A stretch of DNA of 64,000 nt from NCBI RefSeq assembly GCF_022627325.1, contig NZ_JAETZZ010000006.1:186001-250000 (forward strand), read 5' to 3'. Within the stretch, counting starts at the first letter, position 1, and every line of letters starts with the position of its first letter. Below, in pieces: positions 57,537 through 64,000 of the stretch. This DNA comes from Pseudomonas putida. Lineage in GTDB: Bacteria > Pseudomonadota > Gammaproteobacteria > Pseudomonadales > Pseudomonadaceae. The notes under the pieces were generated by a model. The model had not been told where the DNA came from. It did no database searches and saw only the letters and a program-made list of their open reading frames with translations. A program made the translations under genes and the position numbers.

Positions 57537-57891
57537 GATAGTGGCCTCCTGCGTTTTTTCAATCAATACCTTACCGAGCCGCTCAACCAAATTATGCACC
57601 GTTTCCGGGTGATGAAATGGATCCCGGTATTTCGGAGCGGTTTTTGTTTTGCTGCTGGTTTGATTGTTGAGTAATGCAGGCTTTATTTCTGTTTTAAGAG
57701 AGTGGTCATGCGCTTTTGCGTCTAGACAGGTATTTATATTGGATAATTAGTTGTGCGTTGTAGGAAGATTCCTAAACCGACGTAAGGTTCATCTATTCAT
57801 GTGTTTGCGAAGGAAATAGGCGCGCCATAATGCTTGCTGCTCGGTTATGGTGGCGTGTAGTCAAAGCAAATAATGAATGAATGGATATCGC
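57537..57891. other. AT-rich divergent regulatory region
   Basis: A 355-bp gap, noticeably lower in GC than its surroundings (T-rich between 57640 and 57800). It contains the TAGGAAGATTCCTA dyad, a possible -10 CATAAT at 57826-57831 with a poor -35, and no ORF worth calling. Confidence 0.5.
57761..57774. promoter_or_regulatory. BvgA-type heptad dyad
   Basis: TAGGAAGATTCCTA is an inverted pair of heptads (CTTCCTA and ATTCCTA) close to the BvgA heptad TTTCCTA. It lies about 120-130 bp upstream of a BvgA-like regulator gene. Confidence 0.6.
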
Positions 57892-58518
57892 ATGAATAAA
57901 GTCCTTATCGTGGATGATCATCCTGTCATACGCTTGGCAGTGCGAATGCTGATGGAGCGGCATGGATACGATGTGGTCGCGGAAACCGACAACGGCGTGG
58001 CAGCTTTGCAGCTAACCCGGGAGTACCTGCCCGATATCGTGGTACTGGATATCGGCATTCCCAAGCTCGATGGGCTGGAAGTCATTGCCCGCATGGCTTC
58101 GGCAAGCCCGGGCAGCCGGGTGCTGGTGCTTACCTCGCAGGCCCCCGGGCACTTCTCGATGCGTTGTATGCAGGCCGGGGCTTCAGGCTACGTGTGCAAG
58201 CAACAGGAACTCACCGAACTGCTCAGTGCGATCAAGGCTGTGCTGTCTGGTTACAGCTATTTTCCCAATCAGGCATTGCACAAGTCGCGCGGCCGGGTTG
58301 GGGGGGGCAGCGAGACGGAGATGGTCGATCGCCTGTCGGCGCGGGAGATGATGGTGCTGCAGCAACTGGCGCGGGGCAGGTCCAACAAGGAGATAGCCGA
58401 CAGCATGTTCCTCAGCAACAAGACGGTCAGTACCTACAAGACCCGTCTGCTGCTCAAGCTCAATGCTCACTCGCTGGTGGACTTGATCGAATTGGCCCGG
58501 CGCCATGGCCTGACGTGA
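57892..58518 (+). CDS. BvgA-like NarL-family response regulator, orphan
   Basis: A 208-residue response regulator. The receiver domain has the acidic pair in VDDHPVIR and phospho-acceptor Asp in VVLDIGIPKLDGLEVIARM; the CheY-type Lys is in YVCKQQEL. The LuxR-type DNA-binding domain contains ARGRSNKEIADSMFLSNKTVSTYKTRL. Resemblance to Bordetella BvgA runs through both domains, and LDIGIPKLDGLEVIAR and SNKTVSTYKTRLL are the same in the BvgA I remember. No sensor kinase is encoded nearby. ATG 57892 has GGA six bases upstream; the ATG five codons earlier is less likely. Confidence 0.9.
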   Translation: MNKVLIVDDHPVIRLAVRMLMERHGYDVVAETDNGVAALQLTREYLPDIVVLDIGIPKLDGLEVIARMASASPGSRVLVLTSQAPGHFSMRCMQAGASGYVCKQQELTELLSAIKAVLSGYSYFPNQALHKSRGRVGGGSETEMVDRLSAREMMVLQQLARGRSNKEIADSMFLSNKTVSTYKTRLLLKLNAHSLVDLIELARRHGLT

Positions 58519-58532
58519 CCCTGGGTACAGGC

Positions 58533-58551
58533 AGCCTCCTTGAAGGAGGCT
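58533..58551. terminator. Terminator after the BvgA-like gene
   Basis: AGCCTCC and GGAGGCT form a stem with a TTGAA loop followed by TTCTC. It is bounded by ACAGGC and GCCTGT that extend the pairing, and it separates two convergent genes. Confidence 0.7.
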
Positions 58552-58564
58552 TTCTCGCCTGTGG

Positions 58565-58741
58565 TTACAGGTCGTAGTCGAAATCGGCGAGTTGCCGTTG
58601 CAGGCGCCGCTCTTCCAGAAGGTTGTCGATAGTACGCCGCTTGCTCAGGTTGGTCTTTGCGGTTTCAACCAGAGGTTCGGCGTCGTCTTCAGCGGTGGCA
58701 AAGTCTTCTTCGATCGACAGTTCGTCTTTATCGTTACTCAT
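58565..58741 (-). CDS. PA3496-family small acidic protein
   Basis: A 58-residue protein of the type annotated as PA3496-family putative envelope integrity protein. It has an acidic N-terminal half (DELSIEEDFATAEDDAEP) and a basic, helical C-terminal half ending RRLQRQLADFDYDL. ATG 58741 has GGAG six bases upstream. It lies downstream of nth as in other pseudomonads. It has no signal peptide or membrane helix, and the role is not established. Confidence 0.8.
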   Translation of the reverse strand: MSNDKDELSIEEDFATAEDDAEPLVETAKTNLSKRRTIDNLLEERRLQRQLADFDYDL

Positions 58742-58845
58742 GAGTCGCTCCAAGCCAAGGGGCCATTGGCCGTCCTTATAGCGAGAAAGCGAAGTTTGGT
58801 AAAAAAGATTTTTTCAATCGGGACGTGCATGAATTCGCTATTGAA

Positions 58846-59484
58846 TCAATCGTCAGACGTCTTCTGCTTGAACTCGCACAGGTCCTCGATCCGGCAACTG
58901 CCGCAGCGTGGCTTGCGCGCCTGGCACACGTAGCGCCCATGCAAGATGAGCCAGTGATGGGCATCGAGCAGGTAATCCTTGGGCACGAACTTGAGCAGTT
59001 TTTTCTCGACGTCCAGTACGGTCTTGCCCGGTGCGATACCGGTGCGGTTGCTGACCCTGAAAATATGCGTGTCGACCGCCATGGTGGGCTGGCGGAAGGC
59101 GGTATTGAGCACCACATTGGCGGTCTTGCGGCCAACACCGGGTAGCGCCTCCAGCGCCTCCCGGTTTTGCGGAACTTCGCCCCCATGCCGTTCGATCAGC
59201 AAGCGACAGGCTTCGATCACATTCCTGGCCTTGCTGTTATACAGCCCGATGGTCTTGATGTACTCGCTCAGGCCGTCGACCCCGAGTGCGTAGATGGCGT
59301 GGGGCGTATTGGCGACCGGGAACAGGCGGGCGGTGGCCTTGTTGACCCCGACATCGGTGGACTGTGCCGACAGTGTCACGGCCACGAGTAGTTCGAAAGG
59401 CGTGGTGTAAGCCAGCTCTGTCTTGGGGTCGGGATTGTCTTCGTGCAGCCTGCGAAAGATCTCCAGGCGTTTTGCGGCATTCAT
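58846..59484 (-). CDS. nth: Endonuclease III
   Basis: A 212-residue DNA glycosylase/AP lyase that removes oxidised pyrimidines. The helix-hairpin-helix carries the catalytic Lys (ALPGVGRKTANVVLN), and the catalytic Asp is in AVDTHIFR. The [4Fe-4S] cluster uses Cys187, 194, 197 and 203 (C-x6-C-x2-C-x5-C). ATG 59484 is the family start. It lies 4 bp after rnfE, in the same operon, as in many gammaproteobacteria. Confidence 0.96.
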   Translation of the reverse strand: MNAAKRLEIFRRLHEDNPDPKTELAYTTPFELLVAVTLSAQSTDVGVNKATARLFPVANTPHAIYALGVDGLSEYIKTIGLYNSKARNVIEACRLLIERHGGEVPQNREALEALPGVGRKTANVVLNTAFRQPTMAVDTHIFRVSNRTGIAPGKTVLDVEKKLLKFVPKDYLLDAHHWLILHGRYVCQARKPRCGSCRIEDLCEFKQKTSDD

Positions 59485-59488
59485 GGGG

Positions 59489-60013
59489 TCAACGCTTTCC
59501 TTGACGACGTGAGAGGGCGGGGCCCGGGCGTAGACGATTGTACAAGGCCAGCAGCACACCGAGCAGTATCAGTGCGCCGGGCGCCAGGCTGGCCGACGCA
59601 ATGCCCAGCCCCTCGGTCAGCCATTGGCGGATAACGCCGAGCAACAGGCAAAAGCCCATCAGGCCGACCATCTGCAGGCAAAGTTGACGCCACCGGTCCT
59701 TCTCTACCAACAGGTGGTCCGTAACCAGGCACTGCAGGCAAATCAGCGCCGGGAAGTAACCCGTCGCCAGCGCAAGCGGTAACGCCCAGGCCCGCAATGC
59801 CATCTGCAGGCAGCTGGCGAGGGCCGCTAGCAGTAGCAGGCTTGCCAGTGTGTACAGGCGACCTTCGAGCCTGGGGCGCACAACGGCCAGCACGGCCTGG
59901 TGCAGCACCGTAAGCACCAGCATGCTGGCGCCGATGACGGCGGCTTGAGGGAGCGTACGTGTAGCGCCGAGGACAGGCGCAAGGCCGGCTACCAGCAGCC
60001 AGTACCTAGTCAT
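59489..60013 (-). CDS. rnfE: RnfE-like membrane subunit, degenerate
   Basis: A 174-residue, about six-helix protein matching RnfE/RsxE in order and topology but shorter than the usual 200-230. The first half-helix, normally GLCP, reads GLAPVLGA: the cluster Cys is Ala. The second, normally TNC, reads LQCLV and keeps its Cys. In intact Rnf, RnfA and RnfE each give two Cys to an intramembrane [2Fe-2S] centre. The start at 60013 overlaps the end of rnfG by 8 bp. Confidence 0.8.
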   Translation of the reverse strand: MTRYWLLVAGLAPVLGATRTLPQAAVIGASMLVLTVLHQAVLAVVRPRLEGRLYTLASLLLLAALASCLQMALRAWALPLALATGYFPALICLQCLVTDHLLVEKDRWRQLCLQMVGLMGFCLLLGVIRQWLTEGLGIASASLAPGALILLGVLLALYNRLRPGPALSRRQGKR

Positions 60014-60608
60014 GGTTGAGCGCTCCGAGTAGACGTGCGCGATGTTGGTCGAAGTAGCGCAGGGCATCCTGCTGTGCCTGGATCACCGCACGCGAAGTGA
60101 CCGTTGCGCCGGCCAGTTGGTCGAAATCACCCTGGTCACGCTTGATTGCCCAACGATCCTCCAGGCGACGGTTGGCGAACTGCCCCAGCCAGTTCACCTG
60201 GGGATCGTTGATGCGTCCTCCCAGCCCAGGGCTTTCCTGCTGTTCGATGACTTGCGTGCCTATCAGTCGGCCTTGCGCGCTTATGGCAATGGTCAACCGA
60301 ATGGGGGCGGCGTAACCCTGGACCTGGCTAATCAGTACGACGGCCACGGGGGTCGTGCCGCGTTCGGCGCGGTAGGCGGCCATTATGCGGCTATGCGGCG
60401 GTTGGTCTGCCGGGAGTGACACCGCGTTGCTCAGTGGCTGGTTGTCATAGCTCTGCGGTGCCAGCACCGAGAGGAACCTGCGTGCGTAAAATTGTTTCTC
60501 GGCCTCGGCGATGGGCGCGCGGGTCCAGCGTTGCCAGGCCAGCGTGCTCGCCAGTGCCAGGCCGGCCACTACCAGCAGTATCAATACACTGCGCACGGGT
60601 CGCCTCAT
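60006..60608 (-). CDS. rnfG: RnfG-like FMN-binding subunit
   Basis: A 200-residue single-pass protein (SVLILLVVAGLALASTLAW) with a periplasmic FMN domain. The covalent flavin motif is intact: GATVT at residues 167-171, with the last Thr as FMN acceptor in the family. VAVVLISQVQGYAAPIRLTIAI and ESPGLGGRI are typical of RnfG/NqrC. It overlaps both neighbours (rnfD by 4 bp, rnfE by 8 bp). Confidence 0.9.
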   Translation of the reverse strand: MRRPVRSVLILLVVAGLALASTLAWQRWTRAPIAEAEKQFYARRFLSVLAPQSYDNQPLSNAVSLPADQPPHSRIMAAYRAERGTTPVAVVLISQVQGYAAPIRLTIAISAQGRLIGTQVIEQQESPGLGGRINDPQVNWLGQFANRRLEDRWAIKRDQGDFDQLAGATVTSRAVIQAQQDALRYFDQHRARLLGALNHD

Positions 60609-61588
60609 GGCCTCACCTGCCGATACCTTGAGGCCAGGCGGTCCAGGGAGGGTACCGCAAGGTTCATCAGCAGGATGGCGAACGCGGTACCATCGGGGTA
60701 ACTACCCCACGTCCTGATCAGGTAGATCAGTGCCCCGGCGCCCATCCCGAACAGCAGTCGGGCGAGCTCGGTCTTCGGGCCGGAAACAGGTTCCGTGGCA
60801 ATGAAAAACGCTGCCAGCATGGTCGAACCGCTGAGCAGGTGCAGCAGCGGTGAGCCGTTCGAGTCCGAGCCGGAGCCATTCCAGGCCAGCAGGCTGAATA
60901 GAGACAACCCGGCCAGCAAACCCACTGGCGCATGCCAACTGAATACCTTGCGCTGCAACAGAAACAGCCCACCCAACAAGAACGCCAGATTGACCCATTC
61001 GATGCCATGGCCGCCAACGTTGCCGAAGCCTGGGTGGCTGGCAAACAGCTCATCGATGGTCAGGCTGCGGTTGTGCCTGAGGCCGTCGAGTGCCGTGGGG
61101 CCGGCCCACGCGTCGATCTGCTCGCCGTGCGCGAAGACCAGCTGCAGGCTGGCGCTGAAGCCTGGTGCTTGCGCTGGCCAGTGGTTCATCTGCAGTGGAA
61201 AGCTCAGCACCACGAAGGCGTACCCAATCATCGCCGGGTTGAACACGTTATGGCCGGCCCCGCCGAACGCTTGCTTGCCCAGGCCTATGGCCATCCCCGC
61301 TGCAACCACCGGCAACCACCACGGCGCCCCGGTGGGCAGGGCGAGGGCGAGCAGCACTGCAGTGACCAGGGCGCTGCCGTCACTCAACGCCGATGTGACC
61401 GGCTGGTTGCGCAACGCAAGCGCTACCGCCTCGCAGCAAATAGCGGTGATTGCACACAGCGCCAGGCTCCAGAGCAGGCCCCAGCCCAGTAGCCAGAGCG
61501 AAGCCAGCAGGCCTGGCAGGCAGGCCAACAAGACCAGGCCCATGGCATGGCGCAGGCGAGGGTCAGGGGATGCCAGGGTCGGGCTCAT
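60605..61588 (-). CDS. rnfD: RnfD-like FMN-binding membrane subunit
   Basis: A 327-residue, multi-helix subunit. The core GKQAFGGAGHNVFNPAMIGYAFVVLSFP and the helix pair HLLSGSTMLAAFFIATEPVS match RnfD/NqrB well. The covalent FMN site is kept: Thr165 in DAWAGPTALD aligns with the DGISQATPLD Thr of E. coli RsxD. Its ATG overlaps the rnfA stop by 4 bp, so no rnfB or rnfC lies between them. Confidence 0.92.
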   Translation of the reverse strand: MSPTLASPDPRLRHAMGLVLLACLPGLLASLWLLGWGLLWSLALCAITAICCEAVALALRNQPVTSALSDGSALVTAVLLALALPTGAPWWLPVVAAGMAIGLGKQAFGGAGHNVFNPAMIGYAFVVLSFPLQMNHWPAQAPGFSASLQLVFAHGEQIDAWAGPTALDGLRHNRSLTIDELFASHPGFGNVGGHGIEWVNLAFLLGGLFLLQRKVFSWHAPVGLLAGLSLFSLLAWNGSGSDSNGSPLLHLLSGSTMLAAFFIATEPVSGPKTELARLLFGMGAGALIYLIRTWGSYPDGTAFAILLMNLAVPSLDRLASRYRQVRP

Positions 61589-62133
61589 TGCGTGAACATC
61601 CCGTTGAGGCCAGAGAGCGCCATGCCCATCACACCTGCGCCAAGCAGCGCGATGGGTAGCCCGCGCAGTGCCTCTGGCACCTGTGCGTGTTCGCTGCGCT
61701 GATTGAGGTCGTCAAACAACGCCAGGGCCAGCCAGAAGCCGAGCCCGGCCAGAACAGCCCAGCTCAGCGTGGCTTGCCATTCACGCTGTTCACCTATTAC
61801 CTGCAGTGCCATGCCCAGCACCACGGCATTCCCCAATAGCGGCCACGCGAGGCCCTGTGTGGGCCATTGCGGCCGCAGCCTGGCAAGCGTCTGGGGGATG
61901 CCCCACGCCAGTAGTGCCTGCCAGGGCAGCAGCAGGAACAGACGCAGGTGCTGCAGTTGCCAGGGCGCCACGATCAGGTGTTCGAGCAATTGGCCGCCGG
62001 TGACTGCCAACATGATCGACAGCGCGCAGGCCAGGCCGCATACATGGACCCGCAGCCGGGAGGCAGGCTGTCGTCGCAAAAACAAGTGGCTGACCAGTGC
62101 GGCACTGATCAGCATCAGGACATAGTCGTTCAT
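61585..62133 (-). CDS. rnfA: RnfA-like membrane subunit, degenerate
   Basis: A 182-residue six-helix protein. Ends and middle align with RnfA (MNDYVLMLISAALVSHLFL; VPEALRGLPIALLGAGVMGMALSGL). The half-helix segment with the cluster Cys, FLGLCPFMG in E. coli, is deleted. The second Cys motif, TTNCAVLG, reads LLGNAVVLG. Both [2Fe-2S] ligands are therefore missing. The start lacks a strong ribosome binding site. It follows the metG terminator and heads rnfADGE-nth. Confidence 0.8.
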   Translation of the reverse strand: MNDYVLMLISAALVSHLFLRRQPASRLRVHVCGLACALSIMLAVTGGQLLEHLIVAPWQLQHLRLFLLLPWQALLAWGIPQTLARLRPQWPTQGLAWPLLGNAVVLGMALQVIGEQREWQATLSWAVLAGLGFWLALALFDDLNQRSEHAQVPEALRGLPIALLGAGVMGMALSGLNGMFTQ

Positions 62134-62190
62134 TCAAATGACGATAGCCGTGAATCACCTGCGCTGTCCGGCGAAGCGCAAGGGGGATGA

Positions 62191-62218
62191 AAAAGCCCCG
62201 GCGGTGAGGCCGGGGCTT
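62191..62218 (-). terminator. Terminator of metG
   Basis: AGCCCCGGC and GCCGGGGCT form a 9-bp stem. On the minus strand a run of T follows, between the metG stop and rnfA, so the rnf operon should have its own promoter or depend on read-through. Confidence 0.85.
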
Positions 62219-62226
62219 GGGGCAGA

Positions 62227-64000
62227 TTACTTGATACGCTGGCCTGGTTTTGCGCCACTGTCAGGGCTGAGCAGGTAGATTTCTTCACCGCCAGGGCCCG
62301 CTGCCATGACCATGCCCTCGGAGACGCCAAAGCGCATTTTCCGTGGTTTGAGGTTGGCAACCATCATGGTCAGCCGGCCTTCGAGCAGGGATGGGTCAGG
62401 GTAAGCCGACTTGATGCCCGAGAACACGTTGCGGCGTTCGTCACCGATGTCCAGGGTCAGTTGCAGCAGCTTGTCGGCACCTGGCACCGCTTCGGCCTTG
62501 ACGATCAGCGCCACGCGCAGGTCGACGGCAGCGAAGGTATCGAATTCGATCTCTGCCGACAGCGGGTCCTTGGCCAGTTCGCCATTGCCGGCCGGCGCCT
62601 GGGCTTGGGCTTCGGCTGCCAGCAGGTCTTCCTTGCTGGCGGCAATCATGGCTTCGACCTTGGCAGGTTCTATGCGGCTCATCAGGGGTTTGAACGGGTT
62701 GAGCGTGTGGTTTTCCAGGCGCGACAGGTGGTCGTCCCAGGCCAGCGGCGCGACATTCAGGAACGCCTCGGCGTCGGCGGCCAGCACCGGCAATACCGGC
62801 TTGAGGAAGATCACCAGCTGACGGAACAGGTTGATGCCCTGGGCACAGATCGCCTGCACTTCGTCCTGCTTGCCTTCCTGCTTGGCCAGCGACCAGGGCG
62901 CTTTGTCGGCGATCCATGCATTGGCGCGGTCGGCCAGGGCCATGATTTCGCGCATGGCACGGCCAAAGTCGCGGGCTTCATACGCGTCGGCGATGCTCGG
63001 GGCAGCAGCCAGGAAGGCCTCGGTCAGCTCCGGGGCGGCGTCGCCGGCAACCATCACGCCGTCGTTGCCTTTGTGGATGAAGCCTGCGCAGCGGCTGGCG
63101 ATGTTGACCACTTTGCCGACCAGGTCGGAGTTGACCTTCTGCACGAAGTCCTCAAGGTTGAGGTCCAGGTCATCGACGCCGCGCCCAAGCTTGGCGGCGT
63201 AGTAGTAGCGCAGGTATTCGGGCTGCAGGTGATCCAGGTAGGTGCGGGCCTTGATGAAGGTGCCGCGCGATTTCGACATCTTCGCGCCGTTGACGGTCAG
63301 GTAGCCGTGCACGTTGACCGCTGTCGGCTTGCGCAGGCCTGCGCCTTCGAGCATGGCAGGCCAGAACAGGGCGTGGAAGTTGACGATGTCCTTGCCGATG
63401 AAGTGGTACAGCTCGGCCTTGGAGTCCTTGTTCCAGAACGCATCGAAATCCAGCTCCGGGCGGCGCGCGCAGAGGTTCTTGAAGCTGGCCATGTAGCCGA
63501 TCGGCGCATCCAGCCAGACATAGAAGTATTTGCCCGGCTCGCCGGGGATCTCGAAGCCGAAGTACGGCGCATCACGCGAGATATCCCATTCCTGCAGGCC
63601 GGCATCCAGCCATTCGGCGAGCTTGTTGGCCACCGCATCCTGCAGGGTGCCGCTGCGGGTCCATTGCTGCAGCATGGCCTGGAAGTCCGGCAGCTTGAAG
63701 AAGAAATGCTGCGAGTCGCGCAGTACCGGGGTGGCCCCGGAGATGGCCGACTTGGGGTTTTTCAGCTCGGTCGGGGCGTACGTGGCGCCGCATTTTTCAC
63801 AGTTGTCGCCGTACTGATCCTCGGCCGCGCACTTGGGGCAGGTGCCCTTGATGAAGCGGTCGGCCAGGAACATGCCCTTTTCAGGGTCGAAGTACTGGGT
63901 GACCGAACGGGTGGCAATGTGACCGGCGTCGCGCAGGCGCGAGTAGATCAGGCTCGACAGTTCGCGGTTTTCTTCGCTGTGGGTGGAGTGGAAATTGTCG
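62227..64000 (-). CDS. metG: Methionyl-tRNA synthetase, C-terminal part (cut by window end)
   Basis: About 591 codons of MetRS are present; the N-terminal HIGH motif lies beyond the window. Visible parts are the zinc knuckle (CPKC and CEKC), the catalytic domain with [11 protein letters not shown] (KMSKS loop), the anticodon-binding helices and the C-terminal tRNA-binding domain ([20 protein letters not shown]). The reading frame continues to the last base as [14 protein letters not shown], so the Met at 63873 is internal, not the start. Confidence 0.96.
   Translation of the reverse strand, partial: DNFHSTHSEENRELSSLIYSRLRDAGHIATRSVTQYFDPEKGMFLADRFIKGTCPKCAAEDQYGDNCEKCGATYAPTELKNPKSAISGATPVLRDSQHFFFKLPDFQAMLQQWTRSGTLQDAVANKLAEWLDAGLQEWDISRDAPYFGFEIPGEPGKYFYVWLDAPIGYMASFKNLCARRPELDFDAFWNKDSKAELYHFIGKDIVNFHALFWPAMLEGAGLRKPTAVNVHGYLTVNGAKMSKSRGTFIKARTYLDHLQPEYLRYYYAAKLGRGVDDLDLNLEDFVQKVNSDLVGKVVNIASRCAGFIHKGNDGVMVAGDAAPELTEAFLAAAPSIADAYEARDFGRAMREIMALADRANAWIADKAPWSLAKQEGKQDEVQAICAQGINLFRQLVIFLKPVLPVLAADAEAFLNVAPLAWDDHLSRLENHTLNPFKPLMSRIEPAKVEAMIAASKEDLLAAEAQAQAPAGNGELAKDPLSAEIEFDTFAAVDLRVALIVKAEAVPGADKLLQLTLDIGDERRNVFSGIKSAYPDPSLLEGRLTMMVANLKPRKMRFGVSEGMVMAAGPGGEEIYLLSPDSGAKPGQRIK

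Noticed and set aside
63873..63873. Met at 63873 as the start of metG
   Set aside because: The frame continues to the window end with residues conserved in MetRS, so this Met is internal.

Overview
The window is a high-GC gammaproteobacterial chromosome segment. Gene content, protein sequences and local order (lon-gcd-oprB, aauRS-aatPMQJ, glpDRKF, argF, grxD-bfr-bfd, rnt-pyrC-motY-argG) point to the Pseudomonas putida group. It is ordinary, densely packed chromosome: I found no tRNA or rRNA gene, insertion sequence, phage or CRISPR array. Both ends cut a gene (era at the left, metG at the right).

Left part (1-13 kb): the end of era, then recO and pdxJ; the tRNA wobble-uridine pair cmoA-cmoB; a chagasin-like protease-inhibitor lipoprotein; a Lon protease; membrane glucose dehydrogenase gcd with sugar porin oprB; and a ZnuD-like TonB receptor with a His/Asp-rich loop behind a Zur-box-like dyad.

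Middle (13-29 kb): a VF530-family protein and a Pr6Pr-like membrane protein; a YqjH/YqjI-like ferric reductase and PadR repressor with a large inverted-repeat operator; a bifunctional penicillin-binding protein; a ProY-like permease; an FMN glutamate-synthase-like protein; the giant helicase Lhr; a NUDIX hydrolase; MetR; and an exported alpha/beta hydrolase.

Acidic amino acid locus (29-36 kb): the AauS/AauR two-component system and the AatJQMP ABC transporter. The aatJ upstream region holds a sigma-54 promoter and two AauR-type dyads 31 bp apart. Divergent from aatJ is a 1376-residue protein with leucine-rich repeats and a C-terminal NEL (IpaH-type E3 ubiquitin ligase) domain with its catalytic Cys. 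Its ribosome binding site is buried in a strong hairpin.

Right part (40-64 kb): glycerol catabolism (glpD, glpR, glpK, glpF) with a near-consensus GlpR operator; ybaK; argF coupled to an orphan ABC ATPase; a molybdopterin oxidoreductase; iron and redox genes (grxD, bfr, bfd, a 2-Cys peroxiredoxin); rnt-pyrC; motY; argG; an orphan BvgA-like response regulator with a BvgA-type heptad dyad upstream; nth; and a reduced Rnf operon (rnfA-D-G-E). This operon lacks rnfB and rnfC and has lost three of the four cysteines that normally hold the intramembrane [2Fe-2S] cluster, but keeps both covalent FMN sites.

The best candidates for undescribed biology are the NEL/LRR protein with its occluded start site, the cut-down Rnf complex, and the BvgA-like orphan regulator. 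Repeats include REP-type inverted pairs and two loci of heptameric arms flanking a GC-rich core.
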